Source of the DNA: Duganella radicis
GTDB taxonomy: Bacteria > Pseudomonadota > Gammaproteobacteria > Burkholderiales > Burkholderiaceae_D
Reading direction: 5' to 3'
DNA: 64,000 nt
Assembly: GCF_009720825.1 (NCBI RefSeq)
Contig: NZ_WNKY01000030.1
Span: forward strand, 1-64,000
The notes under the pieces were generated by a model, which was given only the letters and a program-made list of their open reading frames with translations, was not told the origin of the DNA and ran no database searches. Shown here piece after piece: positions 16,991-25,053 of this stretch. Made by a program: the position numbers and the translations under genes. Every line of letters starts with the position of its first letter. Positions within the stretch are counted from its first letter, which is position 1.

Positions 16991-19207
16991 TCAGGCGCTG
17001 GCCAGGTCGAACGGCAGCTTGCGCAGGCGCTTGCCGGTCAACTTGAACAGCGCGTTGGCGAATGCGGGCGCCAGCGGCGGCAGGCCTGGCTCGCCCATGC
17101 CGGTCGGCGGATCGTTGGAAGGCACGATGTGCACGGCGATCTTCGGCATGTCGGTCATGCGCGCCACGGTGTAGTCGCTGAAGTTCTGCTGTTCGACCAC
17201 GCCGTCTTTCAACGTGATGGCGGCGCCCGGCAAGGTCATGCCGAGGCCCATCAGCGCCGCGCCCTGGATCTGCGCTTCAATGGTCAATGGATTGACCGCC
17301 GTGTTGCAGTGGACACCGGCTGTGACCGAGTGCAGTTTCGGCTGACCGTTCTTCACCGAAGCCACCACCACGTAGGCGATCACGGTGTTGAACGATTCAT
17401 GCACCGCCACGCCGTAAGCCTGGCCTTTAGGTAAAGCCTTCTTGCCGTAGCCCGACTTGGCGACCGCCAGCTCCAGCGCGGCGATGTGGCGCTTGCCCTT
17501 CTCACCCATCAGCTTTTTGCGATAGGCCACCGGATCCATTTTGGCCGCGTGCGCGGCTTCGTCGATCAGGGTCTCCATCACAAAGGCGGTGTGGGTCGAA
17601 CCGACCGAACGCCACCACAGCACCGGCACATTGGCCTTGACCGAGTGTGCACTCAGATTGAGCGGCACTTCGTACGGCTCCCCCATGCCTTCGACCATGG
17701 TCGCGTCGACGCCATCCTTGATCATCATCGGCTCGAATGGCGTGCCGGTCAGGATGGACTGGCCGACGATGACATGATTCCACGCCACGATCTCGCCCTT
17801 GGCATCGACGCCGATATCGGCGCGGTGCACGTGGGATGGACGGTAGTAGCCGCCCTTGACGTCGTCCTCGCGGCTCCAGATGACTTTAACCGGTTCCTTG
17901 TGTCCCGCGGCCTGCCATACCTTGGCGATGTTGACCGCTTCAACGAGATAGTCGGAAGTCGGCACCGCGCGGCGGCCAAAGCCACCGCCCGCCATCATGG
18001 TATTCAACGTCACCTGCTCCGGCTTCAAGCCGGCGGTGGCGGCAATCGCACCCTGGTCCATGGTCTGGAACTGCGAGCCAGCCCACACCGTGCAGCCATC
18101 CTTGCGCAGATCGACCACGCAGTTCAGCGGCTCCATCGGCGCGTGCGCCAGATACGGGAATTCATACACAGCGGAGATTTTCTTCGCCGCGCCAGCCAGC
18201 TTGGAAGTATCGGCCTTGCGCACCGGATTGCCCGGCTTTTGCGACAGCGTCTTGAACTCGGCCAGCTGCTTGTCGCTGCTGACTTTCTCCACGCCGCTGG
18301 TATCCCAGTCGATGGCCAGCGCTTCGCGGCCGGTCTTGGCCGGCCAGTAGCCCTCGGCGATCACCACCACGCCGCTGCCGCCGCGATCAGTCTTCACTTC
18401 CAGCACATCGATCACGCCTTTGATGGCCTTGGCCTTGCTGGCGTCGAATTTGGCGACCTTGGCGCCGAATACCGGTGGACGCGCCACCACCGCGACTTTG
18501 CTGTCCGGCGCCTTGAAGTCCATGCCGAACTGCTGCTTGCCGCTGGACTTGGCGCGCGCGTCGAGGCGCTTCACCGGCTTGCCAATGATGGTGAAGTCTT
18601 TCGGGTCTTTCAGCTTGACGGTGGCAGGCACCGGTTGCTTCATGGCCGCTTCTGCCAGCGCGCCGTAAGTGGCCGTCTGGCCCGAAGGACCGATCAGCGT
18701 GCCCTTGACGGTCTTGATCTGGTCCGCCGGCACCTTCCACTGCTCGGCCGCCGCCGCGATCAGCATCGCGCGCGCCTTGGCGCCGATTTCGCGGTACTGC
18801 AAGTACGAGTGGGCCACGCTGCCCGAGCCGCCGGTGATCTGGATACCGAACGCCGGGTCCTTGTACTGGTCGCCGGCCGGCGCCAGCGCGCCGTTCACTT
18901 TCGACCAATCCGCATCCAGTTCTTCCGCGATCAGCATCGGCAGCGCGGTTTGCACGCCCTGTCCGAACTCCAGACGGTTGACCTGCACCGTCACCGTGTT
19001 ATCCGGTGCGATGTGCAGGAATGCGTTCGGTTCATACACCTTGGCCGGCGGCTGCTGCGCGTTGGCGAAACGTCCGCCGCCCTGCACCACGAAGCCCAGC
19101 ACAAAACCGCCGCCGACCACGGCGCCGGCTTTCATGAAAACGCGGCGCGACATGCCCGATGCCGAAGCGCTGGCGATCGTGCCTTGATTAAGCCATTCGA
19201 TACGCAT
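16991..19207 (-). CDS. molybdopterin-binding subunit of a xanthine-oxidase-family dehydrogenase (isoquinoline 1-oxidoreductase type)
   Basis: A roughly 738-residue large subunit of a molybdenum hydroxylase or aldehyde dehydrogenase. The N terminus bears a twin-arginine signal (SRRVFMKAGAVVGGGFVLG), so the holoenzyme should be exported folded to the periplasm, as in the IorB-like group. Conserved blocks include GFGRRAVPTSDYLVEAV, EPLNCVVDLR and the C-terminal GMGEPGLPPLAPAFANALF. This last block carries the Mo-site glutamate region (GxGE). Start at 19207 is chosen because GGAG lies seven bases upstream; an in-frame ATG at 19219 would abut the preceding stop. Partner of the 2Fe-2S subunit just upstream. 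The substrate is unknown. Confidence 0.88.
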   Translation of the reverse strand: MRIEWLNQGTIASASASGMSRRVFMKAGAVVGGGFVLGFVVQGGGRFANAQQPPAKVYEPNAFLHIAPDNTVTVQVNRLEFGQGVQTALPMLIAEELDADWSKVNGALAPAGDQYKDPAFGIQITGGSGSVAHSYLQYREIGAKARAMLIAAAAEQWKVPADQIKTVKGTLIGPSGQTATYGALAEAAMKQPVPATVKLKDPKDFTIIGKPVKRLDARAKSSGKQQFGMDFKAPDSKVAVVARPPVFGAKVAKFDASKAKAIKGVIDVLEVKTDRGGSGVVVIAEGYWPAKTGREALAIDWDTSGVEKVSSDKQLAEFKTLSQKPGNPVRKADTSKLAGAAKKISAVYEFPYLAHAPMEPLNCVVDLRKDGCTVWAGSQFQTMDQGAIAATAGLKPEQVTLNTMMAGGGFGRRAVPTSDYLVEAVNIAKVWQAAGHKEPVKVIWSREDDVKGGYYRPSHVHRADIGVDAKGEIVAWNHVIVGQSILTGTPFEPMMIKDGVDATMVEGMGEPYEVPLNLSAHSVKANVPVLWWRSVGSTHTAFVMETLIDEAAHAAKMDPVAYRKKLMGEKGKRHIAALELAVAKSGYGKKALPKGQAYGVAVHESFNTVIAYVVVASVKNGQPKLHSVTAGVHCNTAVNPLTIEAQIQGAALMGLGMTLPGAAITLKDGVVEQQNFSDYTVARMTDMPKIAVHIVPSNDPPTGMGEPGLPPLAPAFANALFKLTGKRLRKLPFDLASA

Positions 19208-19221
19208 AATGGTCTCCATCC

Positions 19222-19680
19222 TCAGGCGATGGCTTTGGCAGCGTCTTTGATGGCGGCACGGATGCGCTGATACGTGCCGCAGCGGCAGATATTGCCGCTC
19301 ATGGCGTTATCGATGTCGGCATCCGACGGATTTTTATTCGTGCGCAGCAGCGCGGTGGCGCTCATGATCTGGCCACTCTGGCAGTAGCCGCATTGCGGCA
19401 CGTCGATCTTGACCCACGCATCCTGCACGGCTTTGCCCACCTTGTCGGTTTCCATGGCCTCGATGGTGGTGATCTTCTGGCCGGCGGCGGCCGAAATCGG
19501 CGTCACGCAGGAGCGGATCGGCTGACCGCCAAGGTGCACGGTGCAGGCGCCGCACAGTGCCATGCCGCAGCCGAATTTGGTGCCGGTCATATTCAGGTTG
19601 TCACGCAAGGCCCACAGGATCGGCGTCGAGGGATCGGCGTCTACCTGCACATCTTTACCGTTGATGTTCAAAGTGATCAT
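19222..19680 (-). CDS. (2Fe-2S)-binding subunit of the molybdo-hydroxylase
   Basis: A 152-residue small subunit carrying two [2Fe-2S] clusters that pass electrons from the Mo site. The N-terminal plant-ferredoxin-like cluster ligands are in KFGCGMALCGACTVH...RSC. The C-terminal helical-domain cluster is in CGYCQSGQIM and GNICRCGTY. It has no signal peptide and should travel with the Tat-bearing large subunit. GGAGACTTGA precedes the ATG. First gene of the four-gene operon. Confidence 0.95.
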   Translation of the reverse strand: MITLNINGKDVQVDADPSTPILWALRDNLNMTGTKFGCGMALCGACTVHLGGQPIRSCVTPISAAAGQKITTIEAMETDKVGKAVQDAWVKIDVPQCGYCQSGQIMSATALLRTNKNPSDADIDNAMSGNICRCGTYQRIRAAIKDAAKAIA

Positions 19681-19709
19681 TCAAGTCTCCTGTTGTCGCT
19701 GCGTTGTGA

Positions 19710-20438
19710 TTACTGCTTAACCTTGCCCAGTTTCGCCTCCAGCGTCTTGGCGTCGATGGCGCCCGGAATGCGCGAGCCGTCGGCGAAGAAGATCGCCGGC
19801 GTGCCGGACACGCCCAGCTTGCGGCCCAGTTCCAGCACCTCGTCGTTCGGCGTGGCGCACGATGCGGCGGCCACCGGTGCGGCTTTGCCGCTCACCATCC
19901 AGTCATCCCATGCCTTGCTGCGGTCGGCCGAGCACCAGATGTTCTTCGACTTGGTGAACGAATCATCCGACAGGATGTTGTACAGGAAGGTGTAGATGGT
20001 GACGTTGTCGGTTTCCTTGAGCGTGGTCTGGCGCAGGCGCTTGCAGTAGCCGCAGTTAGGGTCTTCGAACACGGCGATCACGCGCGAGCCGTCGCCCTTG
20101 ACGGTCTTGATGGCTTTATCCAGCGGCAGGTCGGAGAACTTGATCTTCGAAATTTCGTCGATGCGCTCGCGCGTCAGGTCGGCGCCGGTGGTCAGGTTGA
20201 ATACGTGGCCGTTGATCAGATAGGTGGCGGTTTTGTCGGTGTACAGGATGTCGCTGCCGATACGCACTTCATACAGGCCTGCGTAGGGCGTCTCCTTGAC
20301 CGAATCCACTTTCACGTTCACGCCCAGGCGCGGCTCGATCAGCTTCTTGATGGCCTCAGTGCTGGGCGGGTTTTGCGCGCCGACGCAGGATGCCATCAAC
20401 ACGGACAACGACAGCAACGCGATCTTACTCTTTCTCAT
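19710..20438 (-). CDS. DsbC-family thiol:disulfide interchange protein
   Basis: A 242-residue periplasmic protein with a signal peptide (about residues 1-21). It has an N-terminal DsbC/G dimerisation domain (IKKLIEPRLGVNVKVDSVKETPY) and a thioredoxin-fold domain with active site CGYC (FEDPNCGYCKRLRQ). It also has the cis-Pro region VSGTPAIFFADG. DsbC proteins isomerise wrong disulfides. Two further cysteines (IWCSAD, AASCAT) match the second disulfide of DsbC. GGAGAAG precedes the ATG. It lies between the UbiH-family gene and the molybdo-hydroxylase operon, all on one strand. Confidence 0.92.
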   Translation of the reverse strand: MRKSKIALLSLSVLMASCVGAQNPPSTEAIKKLIEPRLGVNVKVDSVKETPYAGLYEVRIGSDILYTDKTATYLINGHVFNLTTGADLTRERIDEISKIKFSDLPLDKAIKTVKGDGSRVIAVFEDPNCGYCKRLRQTTLKETDNVTIYTFLYNILSDDSFTKSKNIWCSADRSKAWDDWMVSGKAAPVAAASCATPNDEVLELGRKLGVSGTPAIFFADGSRIPGAIDAKTLEAKLGKVKQ

Positions 20439-20459
20439 AACTTCTCCGGTAACGACTGA

Positions 20460-21680
20460 TTACTTGCCCATCGCGTGAGAGATGAGGCGGCGCTTCAGCA
20501 CAGGTAATTTATCCAACAAGTTTAATCCGAAATTACGAACCACGCGCAGAGGCTCGATATCCGCCTCGAACAGACGCGCCAGACCATCGGTGGTGAGCTG
20601 CATCAGCAGCACATCTTCCTTGCGCGCGCGCTCGTAGCGGGCCAGCACGCGGTCGTCGCCGATGCCGCGGTGCGGCTCGCGTTCGGACAGGGTTTTCACC
20701 AGCTGCGCCACATCGGCGAAGCCCAGGTTCATGCCATGGCCGGCCAGCGGATGGACCACGTGGGCGGCGTCGCCGATCAGGGCCACGCGCGGTGCAATCA
20801 TCGCGTGCGGGCGCACCAGGCGCAGTGGGAAGTCGCGCACCAGCTCCGGTTGCAGCGGCGTCAGGGCGCCCAGCTTCTCGCGGGCATAGACGGCGAGGCG
20901 GTCGGCGATCTGCTGCGCCGATTCGGCGCGCAGCGTATCGGCCAGTTGCTCGGGCGCGGACCATACCAGCGATACCTTGTTGCCGGGCAGTGGCAGCAAG
21001 GCCACGATGCCTTCGGCGCCGGTGAACCATTGATAGGCCGCGCCGTGGTGTGGCAATTCGCATTCAAAATTGGTGACCACGGCGCACTGGTTGTAGCTGC
21101 GGTAATCGAGGCCGATGTCGCACTGGCCGCGCACCCAGGACTGCGCGCCGTCGGCGCCGACCACCAGCGCGGCCTTGATGCTGCCGCCGTCGTCGAGATG
21201 TACGCTGGCGCTGTCGGCGGCGCGCAGCAAGCCGGTGGCGCGGCCACTGACCATCTTCACGTTCTGGGCGAAGCGCAGCGCCGCGTCCAGCGCCTGATTC
21301 AGATTGCGGTCTTCAAGTATCCAGGTCAGCGTGTCGGCGTGGGCGCCGTAGGCGTCGAAAGCCAGGCCGCCGGCTTGCGGACCATCGCCCTGCACGATCA
21401 TGGCGTCGACCGGCGCCACGCGGGCGTGGTCCAGCGCATCCCACACGCGCAGGGAGGACAACAGCTTGTGGGCGGTGTGATTGAGCGCGTAAACGCGCGC
21501 GTCCCACCCCGGATCGGCCGCTGGCGGCGCCGGCGGCGGGGCCGGAGGACCGAGCAGCGTCACACTCAGGCCGGCCTGGGCCAAGCCCAGCGCCGCGGTC
21601 TTGGCAATCGCGCCATTGCCAACGATGCAAATATCACTTTCGGTCACGCGCGGCGCGGCGGGAGAGGTGGGCTTATTCAT
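20460..21680 (-). CDS. UbiH/UbiF/VisC/COQ6-family FAD-dependent hydroxylase
   Basis: A 406-residue aromatic-ring monooxygenase of the ubiquinone-biosynthesis family. The N-terminal FAD-binding strand reads DICIVGNGAIAKTAALGLAQAG. The DG motif is VVGADGAQSWVRG, and the second FAD motif is ALIGDAAHVVHPLAGHGMNLGFAD. Family members hydroxylate the C5, C6 or C1 ring position of ubiquinone precursors; which position this one uses cannot be told from sequence by eye. It lies 21 bp upstream of dsbC on the same strand. The Shine-Dalgarno site is weak. Confidence 0.9.
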   Translation of the reverse strand: MNKPTSPAAPRVTESDICIVGNGAIAKTAALGLAQAGLSVTLLGPPAPPPAPPAADPGWDARVYALNHTAHKLLSSLRVWDALDHARVAPVDAMIVQGDGPQAGGLAFDAYGAHADTLTWILEDRNLNQALDAALRFAQNVKMVSGRATGLLRAADSASVHLDDGGSIKAALVVGADGAQSWVRGQCDIGLDYRSYNQCAVVTNFECELPHHGAAYQWFTGAEGIVALLPLPGNKVSLVWSAPEQLADTLRAESAQQIADRLAVYAREKLGALTPLQPELVRDFPLRLVRPHAMIAPRVALIGDAAHVVHPLAGHGMNLGFADVAQLVKTLSEREPHRGIGDDRVLARYERARKEDVLLMQLTTDGLARLFEADIEPLRVVRNFGLNLLDKLPVLKRRLISHAMGK

Positions 21681-21719
21681 CCGGCCATTATAGCGTTTGT
21701 AGGAAATGGAAATTGCCCC

Positions 21720-21747
21720 TTGCGCTTTGCCAGCCGCATGCTATAAT
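21720..21747 (+). promoter_or_regulatory. tRNA-Phe promoter
   Basis: TTGCGC (21720-21725) and a perfect TATAAT (21742-21747) spaced by 16 bp, ending 10 bp before the tRNA 5' end. It is the only promoter-like element between the UbiH-family start and the tRNA. Confidence 0.75.
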
Positions 21748-21757
21748 TCTGCTCCTT

Positions 21758-21833
21758 GGCCTGGTAGCTCAGTTGGTAGAGCAGAGGATTGAAAATCCTT
21801 GTGTCGGTGGTTCGATTCCGCCCCGGGCCACCA
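21758..21833 (+). tRNA. tRNA-Phe (anticodon GAA), CCA encoded
   Basis: A 76-base cloverleaf: acceptor stem GGCCTGG paired with CCGGGCC (one T-G pair), D-loop AGCTCAGTTGGTAGAGC, anticodon loop with GAA in GGATTGAAAATCC, T-loop GGTTCGATTCC, and a genomic CCA. Its last 24 bases plus 8 flanking bases recur at 24646-24677 (see repeat entries). Confidence 0.98.
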
Positions 21834-21841
21834 AGAACACC
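21810..21841 (+). repeat. direct repeat, copy 1 (tRNA-Phe 3' end)
   Basis: The last 24 bases of tRNA-Phe (from the G before TTCGATTCC through CCA) plus AGAACACC. Identical over 32 bp to 24646-24677. Together they bracket the RHS/IS66 segment, as an att site or tRNA-locus duplication would. Confidence 0.85.
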
Positions 21842-21890
21842 CAAAGCAAAAACGCCGATCCGTGCAGATCGGCGTTTTTGCTTTGGGTGT
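21837..21890 (+). terminator. tRNA-Phe terminator, 24-bp perfect hairpin
   Basis: ACACCCAAAGC... (21837-21860) pairs perfectly over 24 bp with 21867-21890 around a CGTGCA loop; the descending arm contains five T and is followed by AAAAATTT. It is unusually long and perfect. A related but diverged hairpin follows the second tRNA 3' copy at 24684-24713. Confidence 0.8.
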
Positions 21891-21959
21891 AAAAATTTCC
21901 TAAGCTACAGATCTATTCCCGATCCGTCCCCTACTCAACCGACCAAATACCGGTTACGC

Positions 21960-21988
21960 CATCGCCAGGTCAATATGACCTGGCGATG
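21960..21988. repeat. 13-bp perfect inverted repeat in a 256-bp gene-free stretch
   Basis: CATCGCCAGGTCA (21960-21972) pairs with TGACCTGGCGATG (21976-21988) around ATA. There is no T-tract, so it is not a standard terminator. The surrounding interval 21891-22146 has no ORF with plausible start and context on either strand. The repeat could be an IS end, a recombination site or an operator; nothing distinguishes these. Confidence 0.6.
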
Positions 21989-22146
21989 GGGCTGGCGCGA
22001 CAAAGCCAAGCCCCCAGCACTCTGGCGCGCTCCGCACGCGTTTTCGGAAAGAAGCAGCCAACATTCGTAATGGATGCAGCCCATGGCGGTAGCCGTGGGC
22101 ATTCGCGCAAAGTGTCGGCTATCATATCACCTCCGCCTACATGCTA

Positions 22147-22590
22147 CTATTGCTCGAAAGGGCTGCGCATCGACAACTCGCCATTGGAATGCACGTACAC
22201 AACCTTGGTTTTGATCAACCCATCAGCAATGCGGCCCAGCGCTAGCTGTACCAACAAACGATCGGGCAGCCGTTTGATCATCGCGCTATCGAAAGAAAGC
22301 TGAACATTGTTGACAGTCAGCCCGCGCAGTTCACTCAACTGTGCTGCACTAAGACGAAACTTGCGATCAAACGCCTCGATGTTAAGCGCCTCGACCCCAG
22401 AGGCTGACTGCGTTCCCCACACCTTGATAGGTCGCGCGTCAGTAGGACTCGTCGTTACCAGCGAGAAGCTAGACAAGACTAGCGGCTGCTCAGACGACGC
22501 ACGCCCTGCGGCTGGCACGAGCAACATACCGAGCGCGAGAAGCATTCCGCCAATCACATGCCGAAAAGAGCGCCGCAAAATTAAGGACAT
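22147..22590 (-). CDS. secreted protein of unknown function, candidate immunity protein of the RHS tip
   Basis: A 147-residue protein with an N-terminal signal peptide (basic RRSFRH, hydrophobic GGMLLALGMLLVPAAG, likely cleavage near GRA-S). The mature part (about 115 residues, rich in beta and small helices) has no motif I recognise and contains no cysteine. Its start lies inside the last 10 bp of the RHS gene, the spacing typical of polymorphic-toxin/immunity pairs. A periplasmic immunity protein would fit a toxin acting in the envelope. This role is inferred from position only. Confidence 0.5.
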   Translation of the reverse strand: MSLILRRSFRHVIGGMLLALGMLLVPAAGRASSEQPLVLSSFSLVTTSPTDARPIKVWGTQSASGVEALNIEAFDRKFRLSAAQLSELRGLTVNNVQLSFDSAMIKRLPDRLLVQLALGRIADGLIKTKVVYVHSNGELSMRSPFEQ

Positions 22591-24077
22591 GGTTTCCCTC
22601 CTCCAGGAAGCAAGATCATTTCAACACGACCGCGTAATTTCTTGTTTTTGTTCGGGTAATACTTCAGCAGTGACAGATTGGGCGTGGCCACGTAGATGGG
22701 ATACTGCAATGCATTTCCTGTAATCATGTCACCCTCGGAGAAGTAATTATCGGAGCTTGAAAGAAATTTACCATGTGTATGTATCATCCCAACGTCTGTT
22801 TTGAACCAGCTCGGGCTCCCTATAGCGCCGCCATGAGAGCCTAGTGGAGTGCCCTTCTCATACGTAAAACCGTTGTCGACCTTGTACAAATATGAGAAAT
22901 ATTCTTTTCCCTCGCTGATTGATTGAGGATTGTATTCCGCAGCGAAAGCGATTGCCGCCATATCCAACGTCGCATACACGTCACCGGGGGCCAATCCCGC
23001 CAAATCAATCATTGAGAGGGGGTTGCCTCTCACATATGCATATGTGTTTATGCCGCCTGAGAGCCCAATCGGGTCGCTTTGCATATAACGCTTAGTCGCG
23101 GGGTCATAGTATCGATTCCAGTTGTACCAGAGCCCAGACTCCACATCGTAGTATTGACCAGGGAAGCCTATATTGAGCCCCCCAATCGTATCGACTGCTA
23201 CGGTACGATCAAACGCCGTGTTATTTGCACGCCAGACAATCGTACCGGACGTATTGGTCAGCACCTCAGGACGGCCAAGGTGGTCAGCATGCAGCGCATA
23301 GAACGTACCGCCGCGTGCAATCCCGATGAGGTTTGACTCCAGCCAGATATAGCTGGTGGGCGTGGTTCCAGTTTCGTAAATCAATCGCCCTTCGTCATCG
23401 TAGATATAGCGCGTAGTCCCCTTCAAAACACGTTGATTCAGCAAATTACTGGTATAGGTCGTCGTCACGCCGGAGACGGTCATCGTCTGAGTACGGTTGA
23501 AGTTGTCATAGGTGATGTTATGCACCCCATCGGCCGTCACCTTACCAACGTTATCGTAAGTGAAGGATCGAGAGATGCCTCCGCTGACTGAAACCAGGCG
23601 GTTGCTTGATGGCGACACCGTCACCGTACTGGACACGCCAGCCCGGCTCATTGTCAGCGGGTTGCCAGCGGCGTCCCAAGTAATGGATTGATTGTCGCCG
23701 CTGCGCGTCACAGTGGACAACCTCTCATTCGCATCGTAAAGCAAGGTCTCGCTTTGTGTGGAATAGATGCCATCCGTGATCGATTGAACCGTATCGGCGT
23801 TGGTCGTGTATCCATAGGTGAGCTTGTGGACTGCACCGCCATCGAGCTTCGTGACACGTCCGTCAGCATCAAGCGTAATCAAGCGCGATAAGCCGTTCCC
23901 ATATTTCCAAGCATAGAGCAAGTTGGTTGCTGGTTGTCGCAAGAAAGAACCAGCGATCGTGGCCGCTCCAGCGATATTGCTGGTAATTCCGGAAACGCGA
24001 CCGTAGGCGTCGTAGCCGTACGTCAGGGCCACTCCTCCCGCATACGTCATGGTGGTTTTGCGCCCCGTTGTAGCATC
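22581..24077 (-). pseudogene. RHS-repeat protein with DUF4329-like C-terminal tip, 5'-truncated by IS66 DNA
   Basis: About 499 residues of an RHS/YD-repeat protein survive. YD repeats are visible (LTYGYDAYGRVSGIT, LTYGYTTNADTVQ, TWDAAGNPLTMSR, RSFTYDNVGKVTADG), then the RHS core end (HADHLGRPEVLT, YDVESGLWYNWNRYYDPATKRYMQSDPIGL, NTYAYVRGNPLSMIDLAGL). The polymorphic tip of about 135 residues follows. It resembles DUF4329, with GMIHTHGKF and a later SEGD, a JAMM-like HxH...S-x2-D arrangement. The frame stays open upstream to 24458, but that extension is only the antisense of an IS66 transposase, so the native N terminus, secretion signals and most repeats are lost. Whether the remnant is expressed is doubtful. 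Confidence 0.8.
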
Positions 24078-24611
24078 CGGCGCAAATTCTTCGACGCACA
24101 CGCCGCTAGCGGCAGTCCGGTCGCCGCCGAGGCGCTGCGGCGCATCGGCGCGTTGTACGCGATCGAGCAGCAAGGTGCAGGACTTGATCCACCGCAGCGC
24201 CAGGCGCTGCGTCAACGCCTTGCCATACCGGTACTGGCCGAACTGCACGCCTGGTTGCTGGCGACTGAACGCACCGTGGCCACCGGCAGCGGCACGGTCA
24301 AGGCCGTCGAGCACGCGCTCAAGCGCTGGCCGGCGCTCGAACGCTATGCCGGCTCGGGCACGCTGCCGATCGATAACAATGCTATCGAAAACGCCATCCG
24401 TCCCATCGCCATCGGCAAAAAGAACTGGCTGTTTACCGGCTCCGAACGCGCAGGCCACCGGGAAGCCGCCATCCAGAGCTTGTTCGCGACGGCCAAGCTC
24501 AACGGACTTGATTCGGCACGCTGGCTGGCCGATGTATTGGAACGTCTCCCGACGTGCCCCAACAGCCAGGTCGACTCGCTGCTGCCATTTCCGAACTCTA
24601 CGCAGTCCTGA
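24078..24611 (+). pseudogene. IS66 transposase (TnpC), C-terminal fragment
   Basis: The C-terminal 177 residues of an IS66 transposase. From RRKFFDAH it runs through YAIEQQ, DNNAIENAIRPIAIGKKNWLF and GSERAGHREAAIQSLFATAK to WLADVLERLPTCPNSQVDSLLPF, the family's C-terminal block including the catalytic-region glutamate of ENAIRP. The N-terminal two thirds, with the other DDE residues, are absent, so it is inactive. Confidence 0.85.
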
Positions 24612-24645
24612 TCCTGCTGAACAGGTGGGGCGGTTGAACGCTTAC
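24078..24645 (+). mobile_element. IS66-family element, right-end fragment
   Basis: The 3' part of an IS66-type element: the end of tnpC followed by a non-coding tail finishing in GGGGCGGTTGAACGCTTAC (24627-24645). Read from the outside this is GTAAGCG..., the usual start of IS66 inverted repeats. The left end, tnpA and tnpB are missing. The element stops exactly where the tRNA-Phe 3' repeat begins (24646), and its broken left edge joins the RHS coding sequence at about 24078. No 8-bp target duplication can be matched. Confidence 0.75.
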
Positions 24646-24677
24646 GTTCGATTCCGCCCCGGGCCACCAAGAACACC
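24646..24677 (+). repeat. direct repeat, copy 2 (orphan tRNA-Phe 3' end)
   Basis: Identical over 32 bp to 21810-21841: the T-arm, acceptor 3' strand and CCA of tRNA-Phe plus eight flanking bases, with no 5' tRNA half. Beyond it the flanks stay related (both lead into an AAACGCC/GGCGTTT hairpin). So the duplicated unit probably included the terminator and has since diverged. Confidence 0.85.
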
Positions 24678-24683
24678 GCAAGT

Positions 24684-24719
24684 AAAACGCCAACCCATGC
24701 AGGTTGGCGTTTTTGTTTG
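24684..24719 (+). terminator. terminator after the orphan tRNA-Phe 3' end
   Basis: A 12-bp stem AAAACGCCAACC / GGTTGGCGTTTT (24684-24695 with 24702-24713, loop CATGCA) followed by TGTTTGG. It resembles the tRNA-Phe terminator at 21837-21890 in loop size and outer stem, consistent with a duplicated locus. Confidence 0.75.
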
Positions 24720-24749
24720 GGGAGCCTACAGTTCTTGTGTCTGGTCGAT

Positions 24750-24935
24750 TCAAGTTGCCGGAGATTTAAATCGCAAAGCCACAAACCAAACCGCAGCCAC
24801 TTGCAACGCCCCCAACGCCGTCCATATCGATTGAAATGCAATTACATTATCTAATAACGAAGGCATTACATTAACGATAATCTCCATCAAAAGAGACGAG
24901 GGCATGCTTACAAAGTAAAAAACACCCCCCGGCAA
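24750..24935 (-). CDS. short hydrophobic ORF, doubtful
   Basis: At most 61 codons; one or two hydrophobic stretches (SLLMEIIVNVMPSLL, WTALGALQVAAVWFVAL) and a basic end (RFKSPAT). It could be a small membrane protein or the tail of a decayed membrane gene. No good Shine-Dalgarno precedes the TTG at 24935; an internal ATG at 24908 is an alternative. The frame continues open upstream through a terminator-like hairpin, which argues against a longer gene. Confidence 0.25.
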   Translation of the reverse strand: MPGGVFYFVSMPSSLLMEIIVNVMPSLLDNVIAFQSIWTALGALQVAAVWFVALRFKSPAT

Positions 24936-25011
24936 CAGGTGCTCTTCAGCAGAATTCTCAAAAAGAAGCGTAGCCCAGCCCCACGATGCAGCCTCCTCGC
25001 GAATAAAAAAT

Positions 25012-25053
25012 AAAATCGCCCCGTCTGGAATCCCGGCCGGGGGCGATTTTTTA
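25012..25053. terminator. bidirectional intrinsic terminator
   Basis: An 11-bp stem AAAATCGCCCC / GGGGCGATTTT (25012-25022 with 25040-25050), flanked by A-rich sequence on the left and TT on the right, so both strands end in a T-run. It lies 47 bp past the stop of the 142-residue ORF on the minus strand, and probably serves it. Confidence 0.75.

Noticed and set aside
24731..24751. Sequence CTTGTGTC...GGTCGATTC resembling the variable and T-arm of tRNA-Phe
   Set aside because: The match is short and gapped, with no acceptor or CCA; likely coincidence, though it lies near the orphan tRNA end.
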